A DNA stretch of 10,344 nucleotides, taken from M3007 sp044347755. GTDB taxonomy: Bacteria > Bacteroidota > Bacteroidia > Chitinophagales > Saprospiraceae. The stretch covers positions 1 through 10,344 of the forward strand of contig JBIKUE010000148.1 in NCBI GenBank assembly GCA_044347755.1. The letters run 5' to 3'. Each line of letters starts with the position of its first letter. Positions within the stretch are counted from its first letter, which is position 1. Shown one piece after another: positions 1 through 6,474 of the stretch. Both the position numbers and the translations under genes were made by a program. The notes below the pieces were generated by a model, which saw only the letters and a list, made by a program, of their open reading frames with translations, was not told the DNA's origin and ran no database searches.

Positions 1-65
1 CTGGTCAAAACAGACTTTACTGTTCCATAAGGGGAGTCCCCAATCACACTTCTGGACATTTTTCT

Positions 66-377
66 CTATGCATCACTAACCCGGCGATTTATCACCGGGT
101 TAGTGAAATTCCAAATTGTTTGGCCTTCCGGGTTGATAGCCGCCAGATATTCAGCGGGATATGGCGAATAGAATGGCGTTGTAGCGTGCAGCAGCAGGCT
201 TTGAGGAGATTTAAGGAATCCTTTGATGACGCCAGTGCGTTTGGGATAACGGGCAGCGAAATAGGATTCTTCAAAAACCTGCGCCTGAAGCGGGTAGGCC
301 AGAGGTAACTGCAACAGTGCAAGGAAAAGGCAGAGAGCCTGCCAGGAGAAGGCTCTGGGTAGTTTTTGTGCCGGCAT
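66..377 (-). CDS. Small secreted protein of unknown function
   Basis: This predicted 103-residue protein is not one I recognise. Residues 1-32 look like a Sec signal peptide: a basic start (K5, R8), a hydrophobic core rich in Leu/Ala (about 12-28), and a possible cleavage site near Ala32. The mature part is about 70 residues and contains an AINPEGQTIW stretch that vaguely recalls a beta-propeller blade, which is a weak resemblance only. A good promoter lies about 58 bp upstream, which supports the gene being real. The last dozen codons lie inside a 12-bp-stem palindrome (73-106). The reading frame stays open for about 20 codons after the TAG, up to the window edge, so this could also be the first part of a longer interrupted gene. 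Function unknown; existence moderately supported. Confidence 0.55.
   Translation of the reverse strand: MPAQKLPRAFSWQALCLFLALLQLPLAYPLQAQVFEESYFAARYPKRTGVIKGFLKSPQSLLLHATTPFYSPYPAEYLAAINPEGQTIWNFTNPVINRRVSDA
73..106. repeat. Perfect 12-bp inverted repeat at the 3' end of a gene
   Basis: Positions 73-84 (TCACTAACCCGG) are exactly reverse-complementary to 95-106. After one mismatch, three more base pairs form inside, leaving a tiny loop. The palindrome lies within the last codons of the minus-strand secreted-protein gene. No U-tract follows on that strand, so it is not a classic intrinsic terminator. It could be an RNA-stabilising 3' hairpin or a small inserted palindrome. Confidence 0.75.
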
Positions 378-434
378 GGGATAAGCTTTGAAGGTTTGAG
401 TCTGGCCTCAAAAGTAAAGGATTATTTGGAGTGG

Positions 435-466
435 CAAAGGTATGGCTTGGGAGGAGAAGCCCACAA
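435..466 (-). promoter_or_regulatory. Bacteroidota-type promoter of the small secreted protein gene
   Basis: On the minus strand a -7 octamer TACCTTTG (442-435) fits TAnnTTTG exactly. It is preceded, after 21 bp, by a -33 TTG (466-464). It lies about 58 bp before the start codon at 377. The consensus is established for Bacteroides/Flavobacterium; its use here is inferred from position. Confidence 0.6.
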
Positions 467-500
467 TTGCCCTGCCCTAAAGGATGGGGCAAAATACATA

Positions 501-515
501 TACACTAAAAGTGTA
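501..515 (-). terminator. Short hairpin after the SDR gene, weak terminator candidate
   Basis: TACACT (501-506) and AGTGTA (510-515) form a 6-bp stem with a 3-base loop, 20 bp past the stop of the dehydrogenase gene. On the minus strand it is followed by a T-rich but not uninterrupted stretch. The stem is AT-rich and short, so termination is only possible. Confidence 0.3.
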
Positions 516-535
516 CCCTTTTAAATCCTATTTGC

Positions 536-1378
536 TCACTCTGCAAACCGATTTATCTGCAGCCTGAGTATCTTGCTCACTAACCCCGGCGAAATTCGGT
601 TTAACAAGAACAATACCTTGCCAAGGCTACTGAAGACCCGTTTATGCCGGCGGTTTTCAATCATTTCGATCACCCCTTTGGCTACCTTGTCCTGCGGACT
701 AACCATGGATGAATCGCGTTTGGGACAGGGCACTAAATTCCCGTCCGAACCGATATGCTGTTTATCAGGGTCATTTTGTGTAAACCCAAGATACGCAATG
801 CCGATATGTACCCCACTGGAATGGGTTTCCAAACGAAGCGATTCGGCCAAACCGGTCAGTGCCATTTTCGTGGCAGCATATACATTGGACGAAGGGATGC
901 CGTGGATACCGGCAATGCTGCTGATGAACATAATACTTCCCTTAGACCGCTTGATATGGGGTAATGCGAAATAAGTACAATAGATACTGCCTAGTAGGTT
1001 TATTTCCACCACTTTGCGCAATACACACGGTTGAAGTTGTTCCATTGGACTCTGAATACCCACTCCGGCATTATTGATCAAAACATCAATCCGGCCGTAT
1101 TGCGACAACGCAGTGTTTATTAGGCGCTCACAGGCATCCGGATCGCTCACATCTCCTGCATAGGCCACTACATCAGCCCCCATCTGTAGAAGATCCTTTC
1201 GAACGGCTTCCAATTTTGTCTCGGTGCGCGCATTAAGCACAATTTTAGCACCTTTTTGGGCTAATTGAAAAGCCATTTCCTTGCCAATTCCCTGGCTTGA
1301 TCCTGTGATAATGACCACCTTGCCGTCAAATACCTGATGCGACTTATGCCGGAAGGTAGAAGTATCAACATTGTTCAT
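536..1378 (-). CDS. Short-chain dehydrogenase/reductase (SDR), classical type
   Basis: This 280-residue protein is an NAD(P)-dependent oxidoreductase with a Rossmann fold, probably cytosolic or membrane-associated. The cofactor-binding glycine motif TGSSQGIG is at 25-32. D76-V77 fits the adenine-binding position, NNAG is at 102-105, and the structural Asn is N127. The catalytic Ser is in FISSIAG (S153/S154), with Tyr167 and Lys171 in YAATK. The active site therefore appears complete. R51 shortly after beta-2 suggests NADP preference (inference). The C-terminal tail (about 235-280) is basic and hydrophobic, as in SDRs that sit on membranes or act on lipids, but the substrate cannot be read from sequence. 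It begins 42 bp after the broken acyltransferase gene with no TAnnTTTG promoter between, so the two probably share a transcript. Confidence 0.9.
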   Translation of the reverse strand: MNNVDTSTFRHKSHQVFDGKVVIITGSSQGIGKEMAFQLAQKGAKIVLNARTETKLEAVRKDLLQMGADVVAYAGDVSDPDACERLINTALSQYGRIDVLINNAGVGIQSPMEQLQPCVLRKVVEINLLGSIYCTYFALPHIKRSKGSIMFISSIAGIHGIPSSNVYAATKMALTGLAESLRLETHSSGVHIGIAYLGFTQNDPDKQHIGSDGNLVPCPKRDSSMVSPQDKVAKGVIEMIENRRHKRVFSSLGKVLFLLNRISPGLVSKILRLQINRFAE

Positions 1379-1421
1379 AAAGAAGGTTTAACTGGTTCTT
1401 TTACAACGCCCTGATTTCCTG

Positions 1422-2630
1422 TCAAAAATCTGCCATTTGATCAGCGGGAACGGCATTCGTTTTTTCTTTAGTTTTTAAAACCGGGTGCCGCTGGAAAGGC
1501 TGATTAGGATCGAAAAGATAGCGGTAAGTTATCAACAGGCGACTATTTTGTTTGCCCAGGGCGCGGCCAATACGCACCATTCGGGGATTAAAATCGCCCT
1601 GCCATTGCATTTCATATTCCTTGTATCGCCCCAATTTTTTCATAACGCTGGCGCCTTCTATGATTAGAAATCCCACTACTCCGGTACACTGATGTTCAGG
1701 AACTACCCCAAATACAAAGCCGTTGACGCGTTGAAATTTGCCAAGTTTGATCCTGGCTATCAACTGTAATTTCTGCCACCATCCAAACCGGCCATTGAAG
1801 TGCCGAACCGCTTCATTCAAGTCAGGTAAATTGACCCAAAACGCTATTGGTTTATCGTCATGATAGACAAACCAAATCAACGTTTCATCAATCAATGGTT
1901 TCATCTTGTTGAACTGTCGCCGGATGTTGGCCCTGTCAACCGATCTGCCCTCATCATGCCCACCCCATGCACTGTTAAAAATGGTACAAAAATCATCGGC
2001 AAACTGATCAAGCCGGTTCTTGTCTATATGAACAGCCCGATACAAAGGATCCCGCGCTATCATAGCGTGCTGGCGATAAAACAAAGGATCCACTGCATCT
2101 GCTATATTCATGGTAAAACAGTACTGCTTAAAATAGTCGCGAAAGCCATAGTCCTCAAAGAACTCCTTGTAATAGGCCGGGTTGTAATTCATTTTGTAGG
2201 GCACATCTTGAAAGCCTTGCACCAGCAACCCCCACCAGGAGTCGCGTTCACCAAAATTTACTGGTCCGTCCATAGCCTCCATGCCCCTTTGTTCTAACCA
2301 TGCTCTGGCCGTGTCAAAAAGGAGGAAAGCAGCTTGTTTATCCTGTATACATTCAAAAAAACCTATGCCGCCGGTAGGTTGTGGATTGGCATATGCCGTA
2401 TTTCTGTTCGTAAAAGCAGCAATTCGACCCATTGGCTCTCCTTTGGAATCATAAACCACCCAACGAGCGCATTAGCCATGCTTGAACGCATCGTTTTGTT
2501 GCGGGTCAAAAGTGCTTTCAATGTCTTGATCCAACGGACGAATCCAGGTCGGATCGTTTTGATAAACGCGCAGTGAAACCTCCAAAAAATCTTGTGCGGA
2601 TTTACCATCCTGAACTTTAATAATAGTCAT
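1422..2630 (-). pseudogene. GNAT-like acyltransferase gene interrupted by an in-frame TAA
   Basis: Reading from ATG at 2630 gives 52 codons beginning MTIIKVQDGK and ending FKHG. A TAA follows at 2474-2472, and the same frame then continues without a shift (CARW, then VVYDSKGEPMGRIAAF) to TGA at 1422. Joined, the product would be about 402 residues, the size I recall for a Bacteroidota family annotated as GNAT N-acetyltransferases. Family-like landmarks are WIRPL, GRIAAF, GPVNFGERDSWWGLL, MNYNPAYYKEFFEDYGF and DFNPRMVRIGRALG. The 5' piece starts 49 bp after a good promoter, so the ATG at 2630 is the original start. A GTG at 2459, four codons after the stop, could reinitiate a 345-residue product lacking the first strand and helix. 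Explanations: recent nonsense mutation, sequencing error, or readthrough. Acceptor substrate unknown. Confidence 0.85.
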
Positions 2631-2678
2631 TTCGGGTATTACTTGGCTAATGGTTAGATAGATTTCCTAGTGGTGAAC

Positions 2679-2710
2679 CAAAGTTAAAAGCGAATAGAAA
2701 TGTATAACAA
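2679..2710 (-). promoter_or_regulatory. Promoter of the interrupted acyltransferase gene
   Basis: On the minus strand, TAACTTTG (2686-2679) fits the -7 consensus TAnnTTTG, and TTG (2710-2708) lies 21 bp upstream. It sits 49 bp before ATG 2630, which supports that codon as the native start. This is consensus matching only. Confidence 0.6.
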
Positions 2711-2737
2711 TGATCTTATTATAGCATTTGGGTGATT

Positions 2738-2761
2738 TTGATCAATTTACAGGATGATCAA
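2738..2761. repeat. 7-bp inverted repeat upstream of the acyltransferase promoter
   Basis: TTGATCA (2738-2744) and TGATCAA (2755-2761) are perfect inverted repeats with a 10-bp spacer, about 28 bp upstream of the -33 element. No T-tract follows on either strand, so this is not a terminator. An operator-like binding site is possible, but a dyad this short and AT-rich may be chance. Confidence 0.35.
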
Positions 2762-2803
2762 GTCTATAGGCTTTAACGTTCTACCCTGCGAGGACTTTTA
2801 ATG

Positions 2804-3169
2804 CTACTTCCTTATAAAATACACTGCCAGCACCAAAAAGACAAACCCAACGAAGTGATTCCACTTCAATTCCTCGTTTTTGAACAATACCAGGGTGAAA
2901 ACGGTAAAAACCACCAACGTAATTACTTCCTGGATCACCTTCAGCTGCAATAATGTAAAAGGACCGCCATTTTCCTTGTACCCAATCTTGTTGGCGGGTA
3001 CCATGAGGCAATACTCAAAAAAGGCAATGAACCAGCTGGCCAGGATCAGCCCGATCAACCCCGCTTTTTGGAAGAATTTCAGGTGTTGAAATTTCAGATG
3101 CCCATACCAGGCTACCGTCATGAATACGTTGGACAGGAGCAGAAGCAGGATGGTGTAAAGGGCTTTCAT
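2804..3169 (-). CDS. DMT/DUF486-type small integral membrane protein
   Basis: The predicted product has 121 residues and four hydrophobic segments (about 4-21, 37-55, 79-97, 104-118). The landmarks LSNVFMTVAWYGHLKF, ASWFIAFFEYCLMVPANKIGY and LQLKVIQEVITL are those I associate with DUF486 (COG3169), a family of about 110-120 residues related to the drug/metabolite transporter superfamily. Transport function is unproven. The frame is open farther upstream to a GTG at 3235, but a TATATTTG promoter (3202-3209) lies inside that extension. The ATG at 3169 gives the normal family length, so I chose it. The gene is divergent from the lipoprotein gene and shares a 181-bp intergenic region with it. Confidence 0.85.
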   Translation of the reverse strand: MKALYTILLLLLSNVFMTVAWYGHLKFQHLKFFQKAGLIGLILASWFIAFFEYCLMVPANKIGYKENGGPFTLLQLKVIQEVITLVVFTVFTLVLFKNEELKWNHFVGFVFLVLAVYFIRK

Positions 3170-3201
3170 GAGTACGGAACTTTGAGAGAGGAGATGTAGC
3201 G

Positions 3202-3209
3202 CAAATATA
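3202..3209 (-). promoter_or_regulatory. -7 promoter element of the DUF486-type gene
   Basis: TATATTTG on the minus strand matches TAnnTTTG and lies 32 bp before the ATG at 3169. No clear TTG is found at the -33 distance, so the promoter may be weak or activator-dependent. It supports the shorter start of the gene. Confidence 0.45.
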
Positions 3210-3298
3210 ACCGGTGTTCTTTCGTTATAGACCACCAGAGCCAGCGATGATGACCATCACCCCCATAAACTCCCATCAGCAAAATCCCGTCCGCTGTC

Positions 3299-3306
3299 TA
3301 TTTTTG
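3299..3306 (+). promoter_or_regulatory. -7 promoter element of the lipoprotein gene
   Basis: TATTTTTG matches TAnnTTTG and is 44 bp upstream of ATG 3351. I see no TTG 17-23 bp upstream, so only the -7 half is supported. Confidence 0.4.
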
Positions 3307-3350
3307 CGCACCCAACTCAAGTCTCAATATCTCATTTATCCCATCTCTTC

Positions 3351-3788
3351 ATGCGTTTTTTTGTTCTGATCCTGACTCTTTCTGTTCTTCTGGTAAACTG
3401 CAAAAACAAACCTCAGCCGCTTCAACAAGCCAAAGCGGAAGGAGATTTACCCAAAGACTTTCTCGATTTTTATCAGAAATTCCATTCCGACAGCACCTAC
3501 CAAATGGCGCATATTGAATGGCCGCTGAAAGGCGAATCCGGTATTTCGCAGGATACCACGGCCAAACGTCAACTCACGGAATGGACGCCTGCCAACTGGC
3601 ATCTCATGCATTTCCCGGATACGACTATGAGTACCCTGAAACGCAGTTTTGAAACGGTGGGCGATGTCATGGTTATCGAACGGATGTCGTATCCTATGGT
3701 AGGATTTGGCTATGAACGCCAATTCTATAAGGAAGAAAACGGGGAGTGGCGTTTGATCTATTACGCCGAGTCTACCCTCATGCAATAG
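3351..3788 (+). CDS. Small lipoprotein, DUF4348-like
   Basis: This is a 145-residue predicted lipoprotein. A short hydrophobic signal (2-15) ends in a lipobox LVNC with the acylated Cys at 17, so it should be exported and anchored in a membrane. The mature region has DFLDFYQKFHSDSTYQMAHI followed by FPL/WPL-G and several Trp and Tyr positions (WTPANWHLMHF, GYERQFYKEENGEWRLIYY). This resembles DUF4348, a Bacteroidota-restricted family of unknown function; I make the assignment from memory and hold it moderately. The repeated pattern of a helix followed by beta strands fits an NTF2-like or SnoaL-like small fold, which is inference. It is a monocistronic gene, convergent with the E1 gene, and a terminator hairpin starts 46 bp after its stop. 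Confidence 0.75.
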   Translation: MRFFVLILTLSVLLVNCKNKPQPLQQAKAEGDLPKDFLDFYQKFHSDSTYQMAHIEWPLKGESGISQDTTAKRQLTEWTPANWHLMHFPDTTMSTLKRSFETVGDVMVIERMSYPMVGFGYERQFYKEENGEWRLIYYAESTLMQ

Positions 3789-3802
3789 AAGGCTCGAGGG
3801 TG

Positions 3803-3912
3803 ACACGAAGGCGCAAAGACACGAAGGCGCGAAGAAAAACGCTGAAAGCGTTTTTTGACTGGATGCGTAGCATCCAAAAACTTTGTGCCTTCGCGCCTTT
3901 GTGCCTTTGTGT
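3803..3912. repeat. Long imperfect palindrome with GAAGGCGC-type internal repeats
   Basis: The arms 3803-3834 and 3881-3912 are inverted repeats matching at 26 of 32 positions. All six differences are purine transitions, so the plus-strand RNA could pair 30 of 32 positions, four as G-U. Each arm is itself built of short direct repeats (ACGAAGGCGC occurs at 3806-3815 shifted by one base in context and at 3821-3830; GGCACAAAG-like units in the other arm). Two perfect hairpins sit inside: 3835-3855 and GGATGC/GCATCC at 3861-3875. The element fills almost the whole gap between two convergent genes. It looks like a dispersed palindromic (REP- or MITE-like) repeat; family and copy number cannot be judged from one window. 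Confidence 0.8.
3835..3856. terminator. Bidirectional intrinsic terminator between lipoprotein and E1 genes
   Basis: AAAAACGCT (3835-3843) and AGCGTTTTT (3847-3855) form a perfect 9-bp stem with a GAA loop. There are six Ts at 3851-3856 and an A-run on the other side, so it can end transcripts from both strands. It is 46 bp past the lipoprotein stop and 67 bp past the E1 stop. It forms the core of the larger palindrome. Confidence 0.7.
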
Positions 3913-3922
3913 ACGTTGTGCC

Positions 3923-5902
3923 TTAATACTTCAGTAGACGCTCCAATTGCTCTTTGAGCCTTTCAATTGGGAAGAAGTTTTGTTCCAGAGGAATAGCAAA
4001 TGGAACCGGGGTGTCCAGGCTTGCTGCGCGTAAAACCGGTGCGTCGAGGTGTTCAAATAAATACTCTGAAATCCAGGCGGCAATTTCGCCACCAATTCCA
4101 CCGAAGAGGGTGTCTTCGTGCAGAATCAGCACGCGGTTAGTGCGTTTCACGGATGCTGTGATAGCTGCATAATCCAGCGGTACCAACGATCGCAGGTCAA
4201 CAATATCCGCATCTATACCCATGGCATCGGCAGTTTGCTGCGCCCAGCGTACGCCCAGTCCGTAGGTGATGATGCTTACTTCTCTTCCTTCACGCACCTG
4301 TCGCGCCTTGCCGATTTCAGTACTGTAATAGCCTTCCGGCACCATGCCGCTTTCAGATCGGTACAGGCCTTTATGCTCGAAATACATCACCGGATTGGGG
4401 TCGTCAAAGGCTGCTATGAGCAAACCTTTGGCATCTTCCGGGGTGCTGGGGTATACAATTTTCAGGCCCGGCACGTGGGTAAACCAGGCTTCGTTGGATT
4501 GGGAGTGGAAGGGTCCGGCGCCGGTACCGCCGCCTGTTGGCATGCGTACCACCATGTCGGCGGTTTGGCCCCAACGCCAGTGCAGTTTGGCCAGGTTGTT
4601 CACGATCTGGTTAAAACCGCAGGTCACGAAATCGGCAAACTGCATTTCCACCATGCTTTTCATGCCTTTCAGACTCATGCCCAGGCCAATGCCCACAATA
4701 GCCGATTCACAAAGCGGTGTGTTGCGCACCCGGTTTTTGCCAAATTCTTCTACAAAACCGTTGGTGATCTTGAAAACGCCTCCATAATCAGCAATATCCT
4801 GACCCATCAATACCAGTTCAGGATGCCGCCTCATGGCTTCCCGGAGGCCCTCGGAAATAGCATCAATGAAACGCAGTTCACGCGCGGGTCCTGCAGGGGC
4901 GGAGGGGTTGGGCGCCGGTGCGTACACATCTTCCAGTTCTTCCTGGGTATCAGCCACAGGCTCTGGTTCATTGAACATGATATCCACCGCCTTTTGCACA
5001 TCCTTCTTATATCGGTCTTTCAGGGATTTAACCTGCGCTTCGGTGAGAATACCTTCTTTCAACAGCCATTTTTCGTAGTTTTCAATGGGGTCTTTTTTCG
5101 CCCATTCATCCATTAACTCCTGCGGTACGTACTTGGTGCCACTGGCTTCCTCGTGTCCGCGCATGCGGAACGTGACACATTCCAGGAGGAAGGGTTGGGG
5201 GTCCTTGCGCATTTCTTCCGCAATTTTCCGGATGGTGCTGTACACCTCCAGGATGTTGTTGCCGTCTATTTTGGCTGAGCGCATTCCGTACCCCTGCGCC
5301 CGGTCTACCAGATCTTTGCAGGCATATTGTTCATTGGGCCTGGTACTCAGACCGTAGCCGTTGTTTTCGATCAGGAAAATGACCGGTAGTTTCCACACGG
5401 AAGCCACATTGAGTGCCTCGTGGAATTCACCCTGACTGGTAGCACCTTCTCCGGTAAACGCCAATGACACCCGGCCCTCCTGGCGGAGTTTGTGGGCCAT
5501 GGCTACCCCGGCTGCCAGGGAAAGTTGCGGCCCCAGGTGCGAGATCATGCCCACGATATGGTGTTCCATCGCGCCGAAGTGAAAGGAGCGGTCGCGGGCT
5601 TTGGTATAGCCCAGTCGCTTGCCCTGCCATTGGCAAAACATACGGTCGAGTGGCATTTCACGAGCTGTGAACACGCCCAGGTTGCGGTGCATGGTGAATA
5701 TCACCTCATCCGGTAATAGCGCACAGGCAGCACCTACGGATATTGCTTCCTGCCCGATGCCTGAAAACCATTTGGAAATACGGCCCTGGCGCAGCAGGTT
5801 CAACATTTTTTCTTCTATGAGACGGGGTTTGGCGAGCTGTTCGTAGAGATGTAGCAGGGTTTCGTTGGTAAACCCTTTTTTGGAATATTTGATTGCGGAC
5901 AT
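3923..5902 (-). CDS. 2-oxoacid dehydrogenase E1, fused alpha and beta subunits
   Basis: This 659-residue cytosolic enzyme is the thiamine-diphosphate E1 of a 2-oxoacid dehydrogenase complex. It decarboxylates a keto acid and passes the acyl group to the lipoyl arm of E2. The alpha domain (about 10-310) carries the ThDP/metal motif GEGATSQGEF (151-160) ending in NN (180-181), GEG replacing the usual GDG, and the loop RMRGHEEASG (246-255). A linker rich in Pro, Ala and Glu (about 311-340) leads to the beta domain (341-659), with LCESAIVGIGLGMS, QFADF and the active-site His in GPFHSQSNEAWFTHVPGLK (H466). Other bacteria usually encode the halves separately. The beta half resembles branched-chain more than pyruvate E1, but no E2 or E3 gene is nearby, so the substrate is open. 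It is transcribed alone from its own promoter. Confidence 0.93.
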   Translation of the reverse strand: MSAIKYSKKGFTNETLLHLYEQLAKPRLIEEKMLNLLRQGRISKWFSGIGQEAISVGAACALLPDEVIFTMHRNLGVFTAREMPLDRMFCQWQGKRLGYTKARDRSFHFGAMEHHIVGMISHLGPQLSLAAGVAMAHKLRQEGRVSLAFTGEGATSQGEFHEALNVASVWKLPVIFLIENNGYGLSTRPNEQYACKDLVDRAQGYGMRSAKIDGNNILEVYSTIRKIAEEMRKDPQPFLLECVTFRMRGHEEASGTKYVPQELMDEWAKKDPIENYEKWLLKEGILTEAQVKSLKDRYKKDVQKAVDIMFNEPEPVADTQEELEDVYAPAPNPSAPAGPARELRFIDAISEGLREAMRRHPELVLMGQDIADYGGVFKITNGFVEEFGKNRVRNTPLCESAIVGIGLGMSLKGMKSMVEMQFADFVTCGFNQIVNNLAKLHWRWGQTADMVVRMPTGGGTGAGPFHSQSNEAWFTHVPGLKIVYPSTPEDAKGLLIAAFDDPNPVMYFEHKGLYRSESGMVPEGYYSTEIGKARQVREGREVSIITYGLGVRWAQQTADAMGIDADIVDLRSLVPLDYAAITASVKRTNRVLILHEDTLFGGIGGEIAAWISEYLFEHLDAPVLRAASLDTPVPFAIPLEQNFFPIERLKEQLERLLKY

Positions 5903-5935
5903 GGGAATGGAATCCGGTTAGTCGGATACGGGGTG

Positions 5936-5969
5936 CAAAGGTAGTGCGTGGGAGAGGTTTTTACTACAA
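5936..5969 (-). promoter_or_regulatory. Promoter of the E1 gene
   Basis: On the minus strand the -7 octamer TACCTTTG (5943-5936) is exact, and TTG (5969-5967, within CTTTG) lies 23 bp upstream, at the long end of the accepted spacing. It is 33 bp before the ATG at 5902, implying a short leader. Confidence 0.55.
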
Positions 5970-6047
5970 AGGAACAAGTGGGTGTTTCATATTAAACCAG
6001 TCAGTAAATTTATCTGGTTTCGCATGTTAACACACGCCTGGTGACAG

Positions 6048-6210
6048 CTAGTGGTTCTCCCACTTAGTTGCTGAAAAACATGCGGCAGCTTTTAGCGCCT
6101 GTCATCGTTGTTTGTCGGTAATAATGTCTCGCATTACGCCCTCCAAACGCCTTGACATACCCTAAAATCTGCTCCCCTATTTTCCAGCAACTAAGTGGGA
6201 GAACCACTAG
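6048..6210. repeat. 163-bp MITE-like element with 26-bp perfect terminal inverted repeats
   Basis: Positions 6048-6073 and 6185-6210 are perfect 26-bp inverted repeats (outer end CTAGTGGTTCTCCC). After one mismatch the pairing continues for four more A/T pairs. The 111-bp interior has no recognised gene. A minus-strand frame of 65 codons (6261-6064) runs through the element but is built largely from the repeat arms. I see no target-site duplication: the outside flanks are GACAG and AGCAT. The architecture fits a non-autonomous transposable element or a large RNA hairpin; the transposase family is unknown. Confidence 0.75.
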
Positions 6211-6412
6211 AGCATGTTGGGGATTTTCTCGCCGGGCCAAAAATTGTTCTTTTTCCGCCATTTTTCACCTTTTTTCAGTCACGTAGCTCAGGCTCCCGAT
6301 AAATCGGGACAAGTTATGCTTCTTCAAAAACGCAAAAACTGACGAAAAAAGCCCAAGTTTTTGCCTCCGTCAGTACCTGTCCCGATTTATCGGGAAAATC
6401 CCCAACATGCTC
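6210..6412. repeat. Nested inverted-repeat element abutting the MITE-like element
   Basis: An outer perfect 18-bp inverted repeat (6210-6227 with 6395-6412, outer end GAGCATGTTGGGG) encloses a second 18-bp perfect pair (6294-6311 with 6378-6395). Each inner arm is itself the near-palindrome CCCGATAAATCGGG. Further in, ACTGACG (6338-6344) pairs with CGTCAGT (6368-6374). It shares its first base with the end of the 6048-6210 element, so the two lie head to tail. Its right end is 7 bp from the terminator at 6419. There is no coding content that I recognise. Confidence 0.7.
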
Positions 6413-6418
6413 TTAATA

Positions 6419-6456
6419 AAAACGCCACAGGAACGGAGCTGTCCCTGTGGCGTTTT
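6419..6456 (-). terminator. Strong intrinsic terminator of the acidic protein gene
   Basis: AAAACGCCACAGG (6419-6431) and CCTGTGGCGTTTT (6444-6456) form a perfect 13-bp GC-rich stem with a 12-base loop. On the minus strand it is followed by T-rich sequence (TTTTTATTAAG). It begins 18 bp after the stop of the 54-residue gene. Confidence 0.8.
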
Positions 6457-6474
6457 AGTGCTGCTTCAAATCGT

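Noticed and set aside
120..308. Plus-strand frame opposite the small secreted protein (open from base 3)
   Set aside because: Its translation shows no motif or signal peptide, while the opposite strand has a signal peptide and a promoter. The minus-strand reading is preferred, though not certain.
2472..2474. Recoded stop (selenocysteine or pyrrolysine) in the acyltransferase gene
   Set aside because: The codon is TAA, not TGA or TAG, and no recoding hairpin is evident just downstream. A nonsense change or sequence error is simpler.
2363..2608. 81-codon minus-strand frame overlapping the break in the acyltransferase gene
   Set aside because: It is in a different frame from both halves of the acyltransferase and shows no motif. 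The two halves are in the same frame, so no frameshift needs to be invoked.
3806..3830. Direct repeats suggesting a CRISPR array
   Set aside because: Units are about 10-15 bp with no unique spacers of constant length, and no cas gene is present. They belong to a palindromic repeat.
4118..5116. 332-codon plus-strand open frame inside the E1 gene
   Set aside because: It is fully antisense to a protein with clear catalytic motifs, and its translation is His/Phe-rich without a recognisable domain.
6064..6261. 65-codon minus-strand open frame through the two repeat elements
   Set aside because: It is composed largely of inverted-repeat arms, ends within one arm, has no promoter or recognised motif, and matches nothing I know. 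It is most likely a by-product of the repeats.
6284..6293. GTAGCTCAGG, reminiscent of a tRNA D-arm
   Set aside because: There is no acceptor stem, anticodon arm or T-loop at proper distances. It is a chance match inside the repeat element.
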